From positions 124,001 through 188,000 of the forward strand of contig CAYLXK010000003.1 in NCBI GenBank assembly GCA_964387685.1: DNA of 64,000 nucleotides. The letters run 5' to 3'. A program made the position numbers and the translations under genes. This document shows, piece by piece, positions 25,454-32,362 of this stretch; position 1 is the stretch's first letter, and each line of letters starts with the position of its first letter. The stretch comes from Bryobacter sp964387685. Its GTDB lineage: Bacteria; Acidobacteriota; Terriglobia; Bryobacterales; Bryobacteraceae. Under the pieces are notes generated by a model. That model was given only the letters and a program-made list of their open reading frames with translations. It was not told the DNA's origin and did no database searches.

Positions 25454-26716
25454 CTATTGTAAGAGGGGGCGCGCCTCGCCGACGACAAAGAGAGAGCCGG
25501 TGACGAAGATTACGGCGTCGGATGGGGCGCAGGAAAGTAGGGCCAAGGCTTCGGCGACGGACTCGGTGAGGCTGAGATTGGAGTGGGGGAAGGAGGCGGC
25601 GATGAGTTCGGGCTCCAGGGCGCGATCTTGGGGAACGCGGGTAAGGATGACTTTAGCGGCGAGTGGGAAGAGTTGAGAGGTGATGGCGGAGACCTGTTTA
25701 TCGCGCATAACGCCAAAGACGAGCCAGACAGGACGGCCGGCGAAGTGGGTGCGGATGAACTCGGCCAAGCGGGCGGCGGCGGCGGGGTTGTGCGCGCCAT
25801 CCAGGTAGATTAAGGGCTGGCGGCGAACGATCTCCAGGCGGCCGGGCCAAGTGGTGTGGGCAATGCCGGATTCGATGGCGGCGCGCGGAATGCCAAGGGT
25901 GTGGAGGCTGAGGGCGGCCGTGAGGCTGTTTGTGACCTGGTGCAAACCCGGTAGAGGGCAAGAGATATGGAACTCGACGTCGTGCTGGCGGGCACGATAC
26001 GTGCAGCCTTCGGGGCCGAGGACGAGATCGGAAACGCCCCATGCGGCGACGTCCTCCAGCGCCTGCGCCTGGAAGGCTGGAAGGGTTTCCGGGAGCTGGG
26101 GCGCCAGGACCACGGGTCGGCCGGGCTTGATGATGCCGGCTTTTTCGCGCGCGATCTCGAGAAGCGTATTGCCGAGATACTGCTGGTGATCGAGATCGAT
26201 GGGGGTGATGACGCTGAGGAGGGGGTCGACGACGTTGGTAGCGTCCAGGCGGCCGCCAAGGCCGACTTCGAGGACGGTGCGTTCGACGCCAGCTTGGGCG
26301 AAATGGCAGAAGGCCATGGCGGTGACGGTTTCAAAATAGGTAGGGTGGCAATCGATGGCGCCGTCCGAGAGGAGATCGAGGGAGGCGGAATGAACGGTTT
26401 TGAGCGCGGCCAGGAATTCGGAGTCAGAAATGGGCTGGCCGTCGACCTGGATACGTTCGGTGGGGCTGATGAGGTGAGGACTGGTAAAGAGGCCGGTGCG
26501 GAAGCCCGCGGCGCGCAGGCCGCGCTCGATCATGGCGCAGACGCTGCCCTTGCCATTAGTGCCGGCCACGTGGACGACGGGTACGATCCGCTCAGGGTGG
26601 CCAAGGGCCGCTAGGAGCGTGGAGATACGCTCCAGGCCAAGCTTGAGCGTTTTGACTTCGTTACCGAGCGAATAGAGAAATTGGGCGGCCGAATCGAGGG
26701 TGTCTAGGCTTGGCAT
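25454..26716 (-). CDS. folC: Folylpolyglutamate synthase/dihydrofolate synthase
   Basis: 420 aa. It adds glutamate to dihydropteroate and to folates using ATP in the cytoplasm. The Mur-ligase-like P-loop is VVHVAGTNGKGSVCAMIE near residue 46, followed by TSPHLISPTERIQVDG, the glycine-rich LEVGLGGRLDATNVVDP (near residue 145) and the C-terminal YLDGAHNPAAAARLAEFI. It starts with ATG and overlaps the upstream gene by 13 bp. Confidence 0.93.
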   Translation of the reverse strand: MPSLDTLDSAAQFLYSLGNEVKTLKLGLERISTLLAALGHPERIVPVVHVAGTNGKGSVCAMIERGLRAAGFRTGLFTSPHLISPTERIQVDGQPISDSEFLAALKTVHSASLDLLSDGAIDCHPTYFETVTAMAFCHFAQAGVERTVLEVGLGGRLDATNVVDPLLSVITPIDLDHQQYLGNTLLEIAREKAGIIKPGRPVVLAPQLPETLPAFQAQALEDVAAWGVSDLVLGPEGCTYRARQHDVEFHISCPLPGLHQVTNSLTAALSLHTLGIPRAAIESGIAHTTWPGRLEIVRRQPLIYLDGAHNPAAAARLAEFIRTHFAGRPVWLVFGVMRDKQVSAITSQLFPLAAKVILTRVPQDRALEPELIAASFPHSNLSLTESVAEALALLSCAPSDAVIFVTGSLFVVGEARPLLQ

Positions 26717-27234
26717 CCGTAGGAAGTGGGGACGCGGCCGCCTTTATTGAGCTCGTCATAGCCGATCTTGGTGTTGTAATAGATGCGCGAAACCATGGCT
26801 TTGGCTTGACGGAAGAAGCGATGGCCTTCGTCGATGTTAATCTCCTCAAGCCGGTCCAGGATCTGAAGAACCTGGGTTTGCTGCGCTGGGTTGAGCTTGA
26901 CGAAAGGTTTTTCGAACTTGCGCAGGCAATAGCCGTCAAGCCAGCCAAGGCCATCGAGGAAGCGAACGCGGTCTGCTTCGACGCCTTCGTTGAGGAAGAG
27001 GTCGATGTAGCGGTGGACGAGAGCGGCCTTAGCGCCGGGAGTGTCCGTTGTAGGGATGATGAGTTCTTCGAGCGCTTCGACGGTGGAGAGCTGATGAGGG
27101 TCGAGCACGGAAGGTTTCCAATCCGCGGAATCGGGGGCGGCGAGGGCCACGGTGGCAATGCCGACGAGGCCGATGCCGGCCTTGAGAGCCTCCCGGCGAG
27201 GAAGTTCGAAATCCGTCAAATCGCTCATGGCCAT
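26704..27234 (-). CDS. Gluconate 2-dehydrogenase subunit 3-like protein, Tat-exported
   Basis: 176 aa. The N-terminus carries a Tat signal (LPRREALKAGIGLVGIATVALA). The mature protein matches the gluconate 2-dehydrogenase subunit 3 family: LSTVEALEELIIPTTDTPGAK, then LDGLGWLDGY and YNTKIGYDELN. The partners usually encoded next door, a GMC-type flavoprotein and a cytochrome c subunit, are absent here, so it is orphaned or works with a distant operon. It overlaps folC by 13 bp. Confidence 0.83.
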   Translation of the reverse strand: MAMSDLTDFELPRREALKAGIGLVGIATVALAAPDSADWKPSVLDPHQLSTVEALEELIIPTTDTPGAKAALVHRYIDLFLNEGVEADRVRFLDGLGWLDGYCLRKFEKPFVKLNPAQQTQVLQILDRLEEINIDEGHRFFRQAKAMVSRIYYNTKIGYDELNKGGRVPTSYGCQA

Positions 27235-27256
27235 AAAGATATCATTTGCGGCTGGG

Positions 27257-27529
27257 TCATTTATCGAGCCACTTGACGCTTTTGGGGGGAGTGTTGGAGC
27301 AGGCGATGGTTTGGGTCATGCCGCTGGCGATCATGGCGCAGGCGGTGTCCGTGGCGGAGCGAAGCGCGAGTTCTTTGGTTTGGCCGAGAGATGTGCTGCA
27401 GTTCTCGCGCCCCTCAAAGACCATGCAGACTTCAACGCGGTTTTGGCTGTAGGGGATAGTGTTGTAGATGAGGGCGGCCAGGAAGCCGATGGCGCAAAAG
27501 ACGATGATGAGAACGAGTTTCTTGTTCAC
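27257..27529 (-). CDS. Small membrane-anchored hypothetical protein
   Basis: 90 aa from a GTG start. One N-terminal membrane helix (LVLIIVFCAIGFLAALIY) is followed by an exported domain with four cysteines (CMVFEGRENC, DTACAM, TIACSN), which could form two disulfides. The spacing and length suggest a real gene. No family is recognised. It lies 22 bp upstream of the gluconate-dehydrogenase-like gene on the same strand. Confidence 0.62.
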   Translation of the reverse strand: MNKKLVLIIVFCAIGFLAALIYNTIPYSQNRVEVCMVFEGRENCSTSLGQTKELALRSATDTACAMIASGMTQTIACSNTPPKSVKWLDK

Positions 27530-27580
27530 GCTTTACTAGGATGCAGCAAATTCGGGGTTGGGGCTGAAGCGGCGCGGGAC

Positions 27581-27586
27581 TAAAAT
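27581..27586 (+). promoter_or_regulatory. Candidate -10 (TAAAAT) 6 nt before an ATG
   Basis: TAAAAT differs from the -10 consensus at one position and ends 6 nt before the ATG at 27593, so the message could be leaderless. A weak TTGGGG lies 17 nt upstream at the -35 position. Confidence 0.38.
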
Positions 27587-27592
27587 TGGGCC

Positions 27593-28552
27593 ATGAGATT
27601 TGGGATTGGAATTTTAATGGGTGTGGCGCTGTTTGGGCAGGCTGGACGGTTTAACGAGAAAGGCGAATTGGAGAGGCCTTCAGATTACCGGGAATGGGTT
27701 TACCTGGGGACGGGTTTGGGGATGACCTACTTTGACGCCGGGGTACCAGGGGCGCTCGAGACGCCGTTCTTCGACAGCGTTTTCGTCAATCCAGAGGCAT
27801 GGAAGAAGTTCAAGACGAATGGCGTATGGCCTGATGGGACCACGTTCATTCTGGAGATTCGGTATTCGGCGGGACAAAGCGGCATCAATAAGGCGGGATT
27901 CTTTCAAAGCGACATTGCGACTCTCGAGGCCGCGGTGAAGGACTCCAAGCGCTTTGAGGGGAACTGGGGCTATTTTCAGTTTGGGAATGCGGTGTTTGGG
28001 CTGCGAGACACGTCGCCCGTCTTGCCGAAGAACGCCGGCTGCATTGCCTGCCACACGGCGAACGCGGCGGTGGAGAACTCGTTCACCCAGTTCTATCCCG
28101 AGGCTCTAAGAGTGGCGCTGGAGCATAAGACGGTAAAGGCGAATTATGCGGGAGCGGCGCCAGTGGCGACGCCGGCCGAGTTCTCGCATGCACTGCGCGA
28201 CGGGGGCTGGGAAGCCGCAAAAGCGATGATCGACCGCGCGAAAGCTAAAGACCAAAAGGCCTTGATTCTGCGCGAGGCGCAATTGAATCAGGTAGGCTAC
28301 GCGATGCTGCAGGCCGGGAAGAAGGCCGAGGCCATAGCAGTGATGCGGTTTGTGGTGGAAACGAATCCGGGGAGCGCGAATGCTTGGGACAGTTTGAGCG
28401 AGGTGCTGGAAGCGAATGGGGATAAGGCGGGAGCGCTGGAGGCGGCCAAAAAGTGTTTGCAGGCGGCAGAAGCAGCGAAGGATTTGCGGCCGGGGCAGAA
28501 GGAACAACTGCAAAAGATCGCTGGGGAGCGGGTGGCGCGGCTCAGAAAGTGA
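27593..28552 (+). CDS. Cytochrome P460 with C-terminal TPR repeats
   Basis: 319 aa. A short signal-like start (FGIGILMGVALFGQA) precedes a cytochrome P460 domain (residues about 25-185) with heme site CIACH at 150-154. In characterised P460 enzymes a lysine cross-links to the heme and the enzyme oxidises hydroxylamine; whether that lysine is present was not established. From about residue 195 the protein turns into TPR helices (ALILREAQLNQVGYAML, SANAWDSLSEVLEANG). The fusion suggests a redox protein that also docks partners in the periplasm. Confidence 0.83.
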   Translation: MRFGIGILMGVALFGQAGRFNEKGELERPSDYREWVYLGTGLGMTYFDAGVPGALETPFFDSVFVNPEAWKKFKTNGVWPDGTTFILEIRYSAGQSGINKAGFFQSDIATLEAAVKDSKRFEGNWGYFQFGNAVFGLRDTSPVLPKNAGCIACHTANAAVENSFTQFYPEALRVALEHKTVKANYAGAAPVATPAEFSHALRDGGWEAAKAMIDRAKAKDQKALILREAQLNQVGYAMLQAGKKAEAIAVMRFVVETNPGSANAWDSLSEVLEANGDKAGALEAAKKCLQAAEAAKDLRPGQKEQLQKIAGERVARLRK

Positions 28553-28601
28553 CAAATTGAGATCTAAACTTGACGGGGATTCGCCTTCGACTAAGCACCG
28601 G

Positions 28602-29786
28602 TTAAGCTTCTGGCAGGCGATAGGTTTGCGCCCTTTCGTTGAAGATCAGTCGCTGCAGGTTGCAAAGATATTGTAGTCTGTACACGAAATTGATGGTCAA
28701 GTTGTCAATGTTTGTTGCTTCTGTCTCATCTAGCTTCGAACGAAACTCGCTCAACAACGAATTAAAATCCTTCGGACCGGCCTTGAGAATTTCCGTAATC
28801 AGAGTGAGATCGGGGTCATTATCCCGAGTAGATGGAATCTGACCCGCAGAGCTAACGGCACTTTCCAATAACTGGTCCAGGCCTGAATGGTGGTCATCAA
28901 CTTTTTCGTAGTAAACAACTTTGAAGCAACCTGTACGCTCTAAGTAAGTTCCACGGGAATGAGAGTCGGCTGGAAGAATCACAATTTCCTCGGGTACGAC
29001 CGCTCGTGCGGAAGACGTCTTTATATGGGCATTGAGCTGCAACTTAAGCTGGACGATCTCTTCATCGATCTGGGTTCCAACGAAAACAACTGTATGGCGA
29101 AGAAGCAGTGCCTTAAGGAAATACTCGACAGTTGGTCTTGAAACGTACTGCTCAGTATAGTCTTCATCGGCAAAAATTAGTCTATTGTCGTGTTGCTTGG
29201 TGACCTTGCCGTGCAGATATACGAGAAATGGCTTGAGGGTCTTGGGCTGGCGAAGGGCACGCCCTAGATTGTCGGTCACCGCGTTCACGATCGGGTACCA
29301 TGCGTTAGCACCCGCACCAAGTTCCAGGAGACAATCATAATTGGTAGTGACTACGCCGGCCCACCCAATAGCCCGGAGGCATTTGAGTCTTCTATTGATG
29401 CGCTCTTGAACCGGATCATTAGCGCGACGAGCCTTATATTCCTCCTCGATATCGAAGATTTTCGTTAGGCGTTGATCAACGAAGGTGCCCTTAACTGTTC
29501 GAACGGCCGAAGCAGCCGTCTTGAGCTGATTCTTTTGTATGCAGCTTGCGGCATACTCAATTAATGGGTCCGTCTGCGTTTTCGCAGTTGAAGCTTTAAC
29601 TATTTGTAAAGCACCGCAGGTATAGCAAGACTCTTTTCGGTAGTTATCAAGATCCAATAACTGCAGCAGGAGTGACGGCCACGTTGGGAGCCCAGCAACT
29701 GCTGAAACGCCAGCGCCAAACCATCCCAAGCAATTGCCGCGTGCTATCGTTTCGGCAAGTTCAGGCAGTTGGATAGGCACTACCAC
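28602..29786 (-). CDS. SIR2-like NADase-type protein (defence-like)
   Basis: 394 aa. A SIR2-type nucleotide fold is visible: GWFGAGVSAVAGLPTWPSLL near residues 21-40, GVVTTNYDCLLE near 144-155, FLVYLHGKVTK near 187-197, ADEDYTEQY and VVFVGTQIDEEIV near 233-245. These are the conserved blocks of SIR2_2-type proteins, many of which degrade NAD during phage infection. The C-terminal 130 residues are not recognised and may sense or oligomerise. The GTG start at 29786 overlaps the upstream gene by 7 bp; GTG 29780 is possible. NADase activity is inferred from the fold. Confidence 0.8.
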   Translation of the reverse strand: MVVPIQLPELAETIARGNCLGWFGAGVSAVAGLPTWPSLLLQLLDLDNYRKESCYTCGALQIVKASTAKTQTDPLIEYAASCIQKNQLKTAASAVRTVKGTFVDQRLTKIFDIEEEYKARRANDPVQERINRRLKCLRAIGWAGVVTTNYDCLLELGAGANAWYPIVNAVTDNLGRALRQPKTLKPFLVYLHGKVTKQHDNRLIFADEDYTEQYVSRPTVEYFLKALLLRHTVVFVGTQIDEEIVQLKLQLNAHIKTSSARAVVPEEIVILPADSHSRGTYLERTGCFKVVYYEKVDDHHSGLDQLLESAVSSAGQIPSTRDNDPDLTLITEILKAGPKDFNSLLSEFRSKLDETEATNIDNLTINFVYRLQYLCNLQRLIFNERAQTYRLPEA

Positions 29787-30325
29787 CCCCAGTTGGCCGA
29801 CAAATATGCAGACAAGCCATTAACTACCGCCTGAGCGTTTGGACGATTCGGATAAGAGAGACTCAGGACTTCCCGCCGCTCTTGCCACGACCTATTTATG
29901 CGAAGTTTATCGAGTATTTGTTTTTGGGCCAAGATCGGATTGGCAGGAAGAATTTTCTGCAGGTCTTGCCAAACCGCAGCGATAGTAGATTCGCCCGCAG
30001 GCAGAGGAAGCGCCAGAGCTTTGGTAACCCGATGAACTACGAAAAGGACTTTCAGTGCCTGAGGATCAGGAGATTCCCAGTTGTGCCGATAGGTGTGCTG
30101 GTCTAAGCCCGTTTCTCTGTGTAGTTTATCCCACCACTCACCGTTAATCAATTGACCAATCGTATTCGAGGCACAGGAGAACCTGCTCACGATTGGTAGC
30201 TTGTCTGGTGGAGTTGCGCGCCGTCGGGCAACCCTGCCCGAATTGGACCCAACCGAGTCCTCGATCAAGAATTCAAAATGTTCTTCTAGAAACTTGAAGA
30301 CGGATTCGATAGTGACCTTGGCCAT
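29780..30325 (-). CDS. Uncharacterised protein upstream of the SIR2-like gene
   Basis: 181 aa with no family recognised. It starts with a helical stretch (VFKFLEEHFEFLIEDS), has an Arg/Pro segment (RVARRRATPPDK), a tryptophan-rich middle (INGEWWDKLHRETG, HNWESPDPQALKVLFVV) and a mostly helical C-terminus ending in SAYLSANWGW. The ATG directly abuts the preceding stop with no gap and its own stop overlaps the SIR2-like gene by 7 bp. Tight coupling argues it works with that protein, as sensor, partner or inhibitor. Confidence 0.68.
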   Translation of the reverse strand: MAKVTIESVFKFLEEHFEFLIEDSVGSNSGRVARRRATPPDKLPIVSRFSCASNTIGQLINGEWWDKLHRETGLDQHTYRHNWESPDPQALKVLFVVHRVTKALALPLPAGESTIAAVWQDLQKILPANPILAQKQILDKLRINRSWQERREVLSLSYPNRPNAQAVVNGLSAYLSANWGW

Positions 30326-30601
30326 TTAGCGCGTTATAAACCCCTTGAGAAGTCGCGCGAGATCATCATGAAATGGTGGACGTTCTTCAGCACCCAACTT
30401 CTCAAAGATATTGTACTGCTCGATCAATCCAGCAGCAAGTTCCCGAAGGGCTTCAACCTCAGAGCTTCCTTCGGATTCAAGAAGTAGGCCTAAAGCGGGC
30501 GCGGAGGCTCTGAAACCTGTCGGCGTCGCGCCGAGTTCCACAGGAATTGGCTGGAGGACAGAAAACTGGGGATCGTAGACGGTATCGAGAACAACCTGCA
30601 T
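30326..30601 (-). CDS. Small HicB-like-fold protein in the SIR2 island
   Basis: 91 aa. The segment GFRASAPALGLLLESEGSSEVEALRELAAGLIEQY resembles the strand-turn-helix of HicB antitoxins, where a peptide-like beta sheet is followed by an EALxxL helix; the fit is by eye and weak. A Shine-Dalgarno AGGAGG lies 11 nt before the ATG at 30601. The next gene begins on the base after its stop, implying a coupled operon. No HicA partner is seen. Confidence 0.6.
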   Translation of the reverse strand: MQVVLDTVYDPQFSVLQPIPVELGATPTGFRASAPALGLLLESEGSSEVEALRELAAGLIEQYNIFEKLGAEERPPFHDDLARLLKGFITR

Positions 30602-30688
30602 TACGACTATTGCCTCCTCTATAGAGTGTAACTAGACATTCGAATTGGAATTGACGGTGAAAGTACTGAACCAACTTTAGGGTACAGT

Positions 30689-30705
30689 AGTGTAAAGCGT
30701 TAAGC
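30689..30705 (-). repeat. 17-bp motif, copy A (candidate operator/-35)
   Basis: Minus strand GCTTAACGCTTTACACT. It matches copy B at 31229-31245 at 13 of 17 positions and lies 88 bp upstream of the small HicB-like gene, just after the regulator's stop. It contains TTTACA, a possible -35. Confidence 0.45.
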
Positions 30706-30710
30706 AAATA

Positions 30711-31187
30711 CTAATTGGCACCCTTCCGCATTTCGAGATGTAGAGCAAGCGTCACTCGTCCAGGGCTCTTTTTAATGGACTGAATCGTAATGCTTGCATC
30801 CTCGTCAGTAAAGGTAAGGGCGCTTCCGAAGTCGAAGCGCAGCTGGGTTGGCCTTTCCGTTGCGTATCGTCGACCCATACGCCCCCTCGGCAAGTCTGCG
30901 AGGCGTAGCAACTCCTGCTTTGCGTCGACGCCAATTTCCAAGCCTTCGAACTCCTTGAACATCGCCTCGAGCCGCGCCCTAGAGGGAAGGTTGATTCCCC
31001 TCTGCCAATTCAAAATTGCGGTTCGGCTTACCGACTTCTCCCCTGGGACAGATGGACACACCCTTTGTCCTCGCTTTTTCTTCTTGATCGGCGTCCTGCC
31101 ATCGTCTTTGGTGTGCCAGAAGTATCTAGTGAAAGCCCGGGCAAACTGCTGAACGTATTCGTTGTCAATGGGCTTGAGATCCTTCAT
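30711..31187 (-). CDS. HTH-type DNA-binding regulator of the SIR2 island
   Basis: 158 aa from the ATG at 31187; a TTG two codons upstream is possible. The N-terminal part is basic (RTPIKKKKRGQRV) and leads into a helix-turn-helix: VSRTAILNWQRGINLPSRARLEAMFKEF near residues 54-80. The remainder is likely a ligand-binding or dimer domain with a final beta-rich DASITIQSIKKSPGRVTLALHLEM. It has its own near-consensus promoter and a matching 17-bp sequence upstream of the next gene, which suggests autoregulation of the island. Confidence 0.7.
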   Translation of the reverse strand: MKDLKPIDNEYVQQFARAFTRYFWHTKDDGRTPIKKKKRGQRVCPSVPGEKSVSRTAILNWQRGINLPSRARLEAMFKEFEGLEIGVDAKQELLRLADLPRGRMGRRYATERPTQLRFDFGSALTFTDEDASITIQSIKKSPGRVTLALHLEMRKGAN

Positions 31188-31207
31188 TATCAACCTGCGC
31201 TGGCCCC

Positions 31208-31236
31208 ATTAAACTCTGGCGCGATCATACTGTCAA
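31208..31236 (-). promoter_or_regulatory. Near-consensus sigma-70 promoter of the island regulator
   Basis: On the minus strand TTGACA (31236-31231) and TTTAAT (31213-31208) are exactly 17 nt apart, a perfect -35 and a one-mismatch -10. Initiation near 31201 leaves about 14 nt of leader before the ATG at 31187. The 17-bp repeat copy B covers the -35. Confidence 0.72.
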
Positions 31237-31245
31237 GTGTTAAGT
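31229..31245 (-). repeat. 17-bp motif, copy B (candidate operator over the -35)
   Basis: Minus strand ACTTAACACTTGACAGT. It shares CTTAAC.CTT.ACA with copy A at 30689-30705 and overlaps the -35 hexamer of the regulator promoter, a usual position for a repressor site. Confidence 0.45.
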
Positions 31246-31457
31246 GACTTTCGGTTTATCTTCGGGAGAGCCCAATAGAAGGTTTTCCTTGGTGCCCTGT
31301 CTTTCATGCAGTTCGTGAGAATGGGTCGGCTACCTCTCCGAGGCGAGGTGCAAGGCAGAACACATTTTGGTCAGCCTCGCAATCGCAAGAAGCAGATTCA
31401 CGAGAGCCTCTGGGGGAGGTATTGTACGCGGTTGGGGTTGAAGGGCTGCTGAAGAGG

Positions 31458-32354
31458 TTAGGTAAAGAACGGCGCGATGTTGCGGAATTTCTTGTAGCGC
31501 TGCTCGACGAGTTCCGGCGGGGAGAGGTGGAAGAGCTCTTCCAATTGTTCGCGGAGGGCGGCGGCGAGGAGGTCGGCCGCGGCGGCGTGGTCTTCCTGCG
31601 CGCCACCGGGGGGTTCAGGAATAATGCCGTCGATGATGCCGCGGGATAGAAGGTCGGGGGCAGTCAACTTAAGGGCGGCGGCCGCAAGCTCCGCTTTGCC
31701 CGCGTCGCGCCAGATGATGGCGGCGCAGCTTTCGGGCGAAATGACGCTGTAGTAGGCGTTTTCGAGCATCAGAACCTTATTGGCCACGCCAAGGCCAAGC
31801 GCGCCGCCCGAGCCGCCCTCACCGATGACCACCGCAATGATGGGTACGGTAAGACGGGACATTTCGCGAAGATTGTAGGCGATGGCTTCGGCAACGCCGC
31901 GCTGTTCGGAATCGATGCCAGGATAGGCGCCGGGCGTATCAATGAAGCAGATGATGGGCCGGTGGAACTTATCGGCCATGTACATCAGGCGGAGAGCCTT
32001 GCGATAGCCTTCCGGCTTGGGCATGCCGAAATTGCGCGCGAGTTTTTGTTTAGTATCGCGGCCCTTCTGCTGGCCGATGACCATGACAGGCTTGCCTTCG
32101 ATGAAGGCATAGCCGCCGGTGATGGCCTTGTCGTCGCCGTAGGCGCGGTCGCCGTGGAGCTCCGTATATCCGGTGAAGATACGGTCGAAGTAGTCCTGCG
32201 CGTGCGGGCGCCGCGGATGGCGGGCAAGTTGGACGCGGGCGTAAGAGGGGTCGGGTTCGCGGGCTGGCTGATCCATAGGCGCCGGATCACGGTTGGCGGG
32301 GGCACTTTCGGGGTGCAGCGCGTGAATCCGCGCGTTGAGGTCGGGGGTGGACAT
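31458..32354 (-). CDS. accA: Acetyl-CoA carboxylase carboxyltransferase subunit alpha
   Basis: 298 aa. With AccD it transfers the carboxyl group from biotin to acetyl-CoA, the committed step of fatty acid synthesis. Conserved blocks include QLARHPRRPHAQDYFDRIF, DDKAITGGYAFIEGKPVMVIG, GYRKALRLM, FIDTPGAYPGIDSEQRGVAEAI, GEGGSGGALGLGVANKVLML and SPESCAAIIW. It is about 20 aa shorter than the E. coli protein at the N-terminus, where it has an extra proline/acid-rich stretch. It sits 8 bp after dnaE on the same strand; accD is not in the window. Confidence 0.96.
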   Translation of the reverse strand: MSTPDLNARIHALHPESAPANRDPAPMDQPAREPDPSYARVQLARHPRRPHAQDYFDRIFTGYTELHGDRAYGDDKAITGGYAFIEGKPVMVIGQQKGRDTKQKLARNFGMPKPEGYRKALRLMYMADKFHRPIICFIDTPGAYPGIDSEQRGVAEAIAYNLREMSRLTVPIIAVVIGEGGSGGALGLGVANKVLMLENAYYSVISPESCAAIIWRDAGKAELAAAALKLTAPDLLSRGIIDGIIPEPPGGAQEDHAAAADLLAAALREQLEELFHLSPPELVEQRYKKFRNIAPFFT

Positions 32355-32362
32355 GGGGGAGC

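Noticed and set aside
25456..25461. A TACAAT 7 nt upstream of the plsC GTG as a leaderless-type -10
   Set aside because: It falls in the last codons and stop of folC, so its sequence is constrained by coding and plsC is more simply read from the operon.
25967..26614. A 215-aa frame antisense to folC
   Set aside because: A shadow of folC, Glu/Asp/Gly-rich without family features.
28553..31457. Search for direct repeats, a tRNA end or integrase that would mark the SIR2 island as a mobile element
   Set aside because: No att-like repeat, tRNA fragment, transposase or integrase was found by eye. The foreign look rests on composition and context only.
31304..31606. A 100-aa minus-strand frame spanning the accA 3' end and the gap before the SIR2 island
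   Set aside because: Most of it lies inside accA in another frame and no family similarity is seen.
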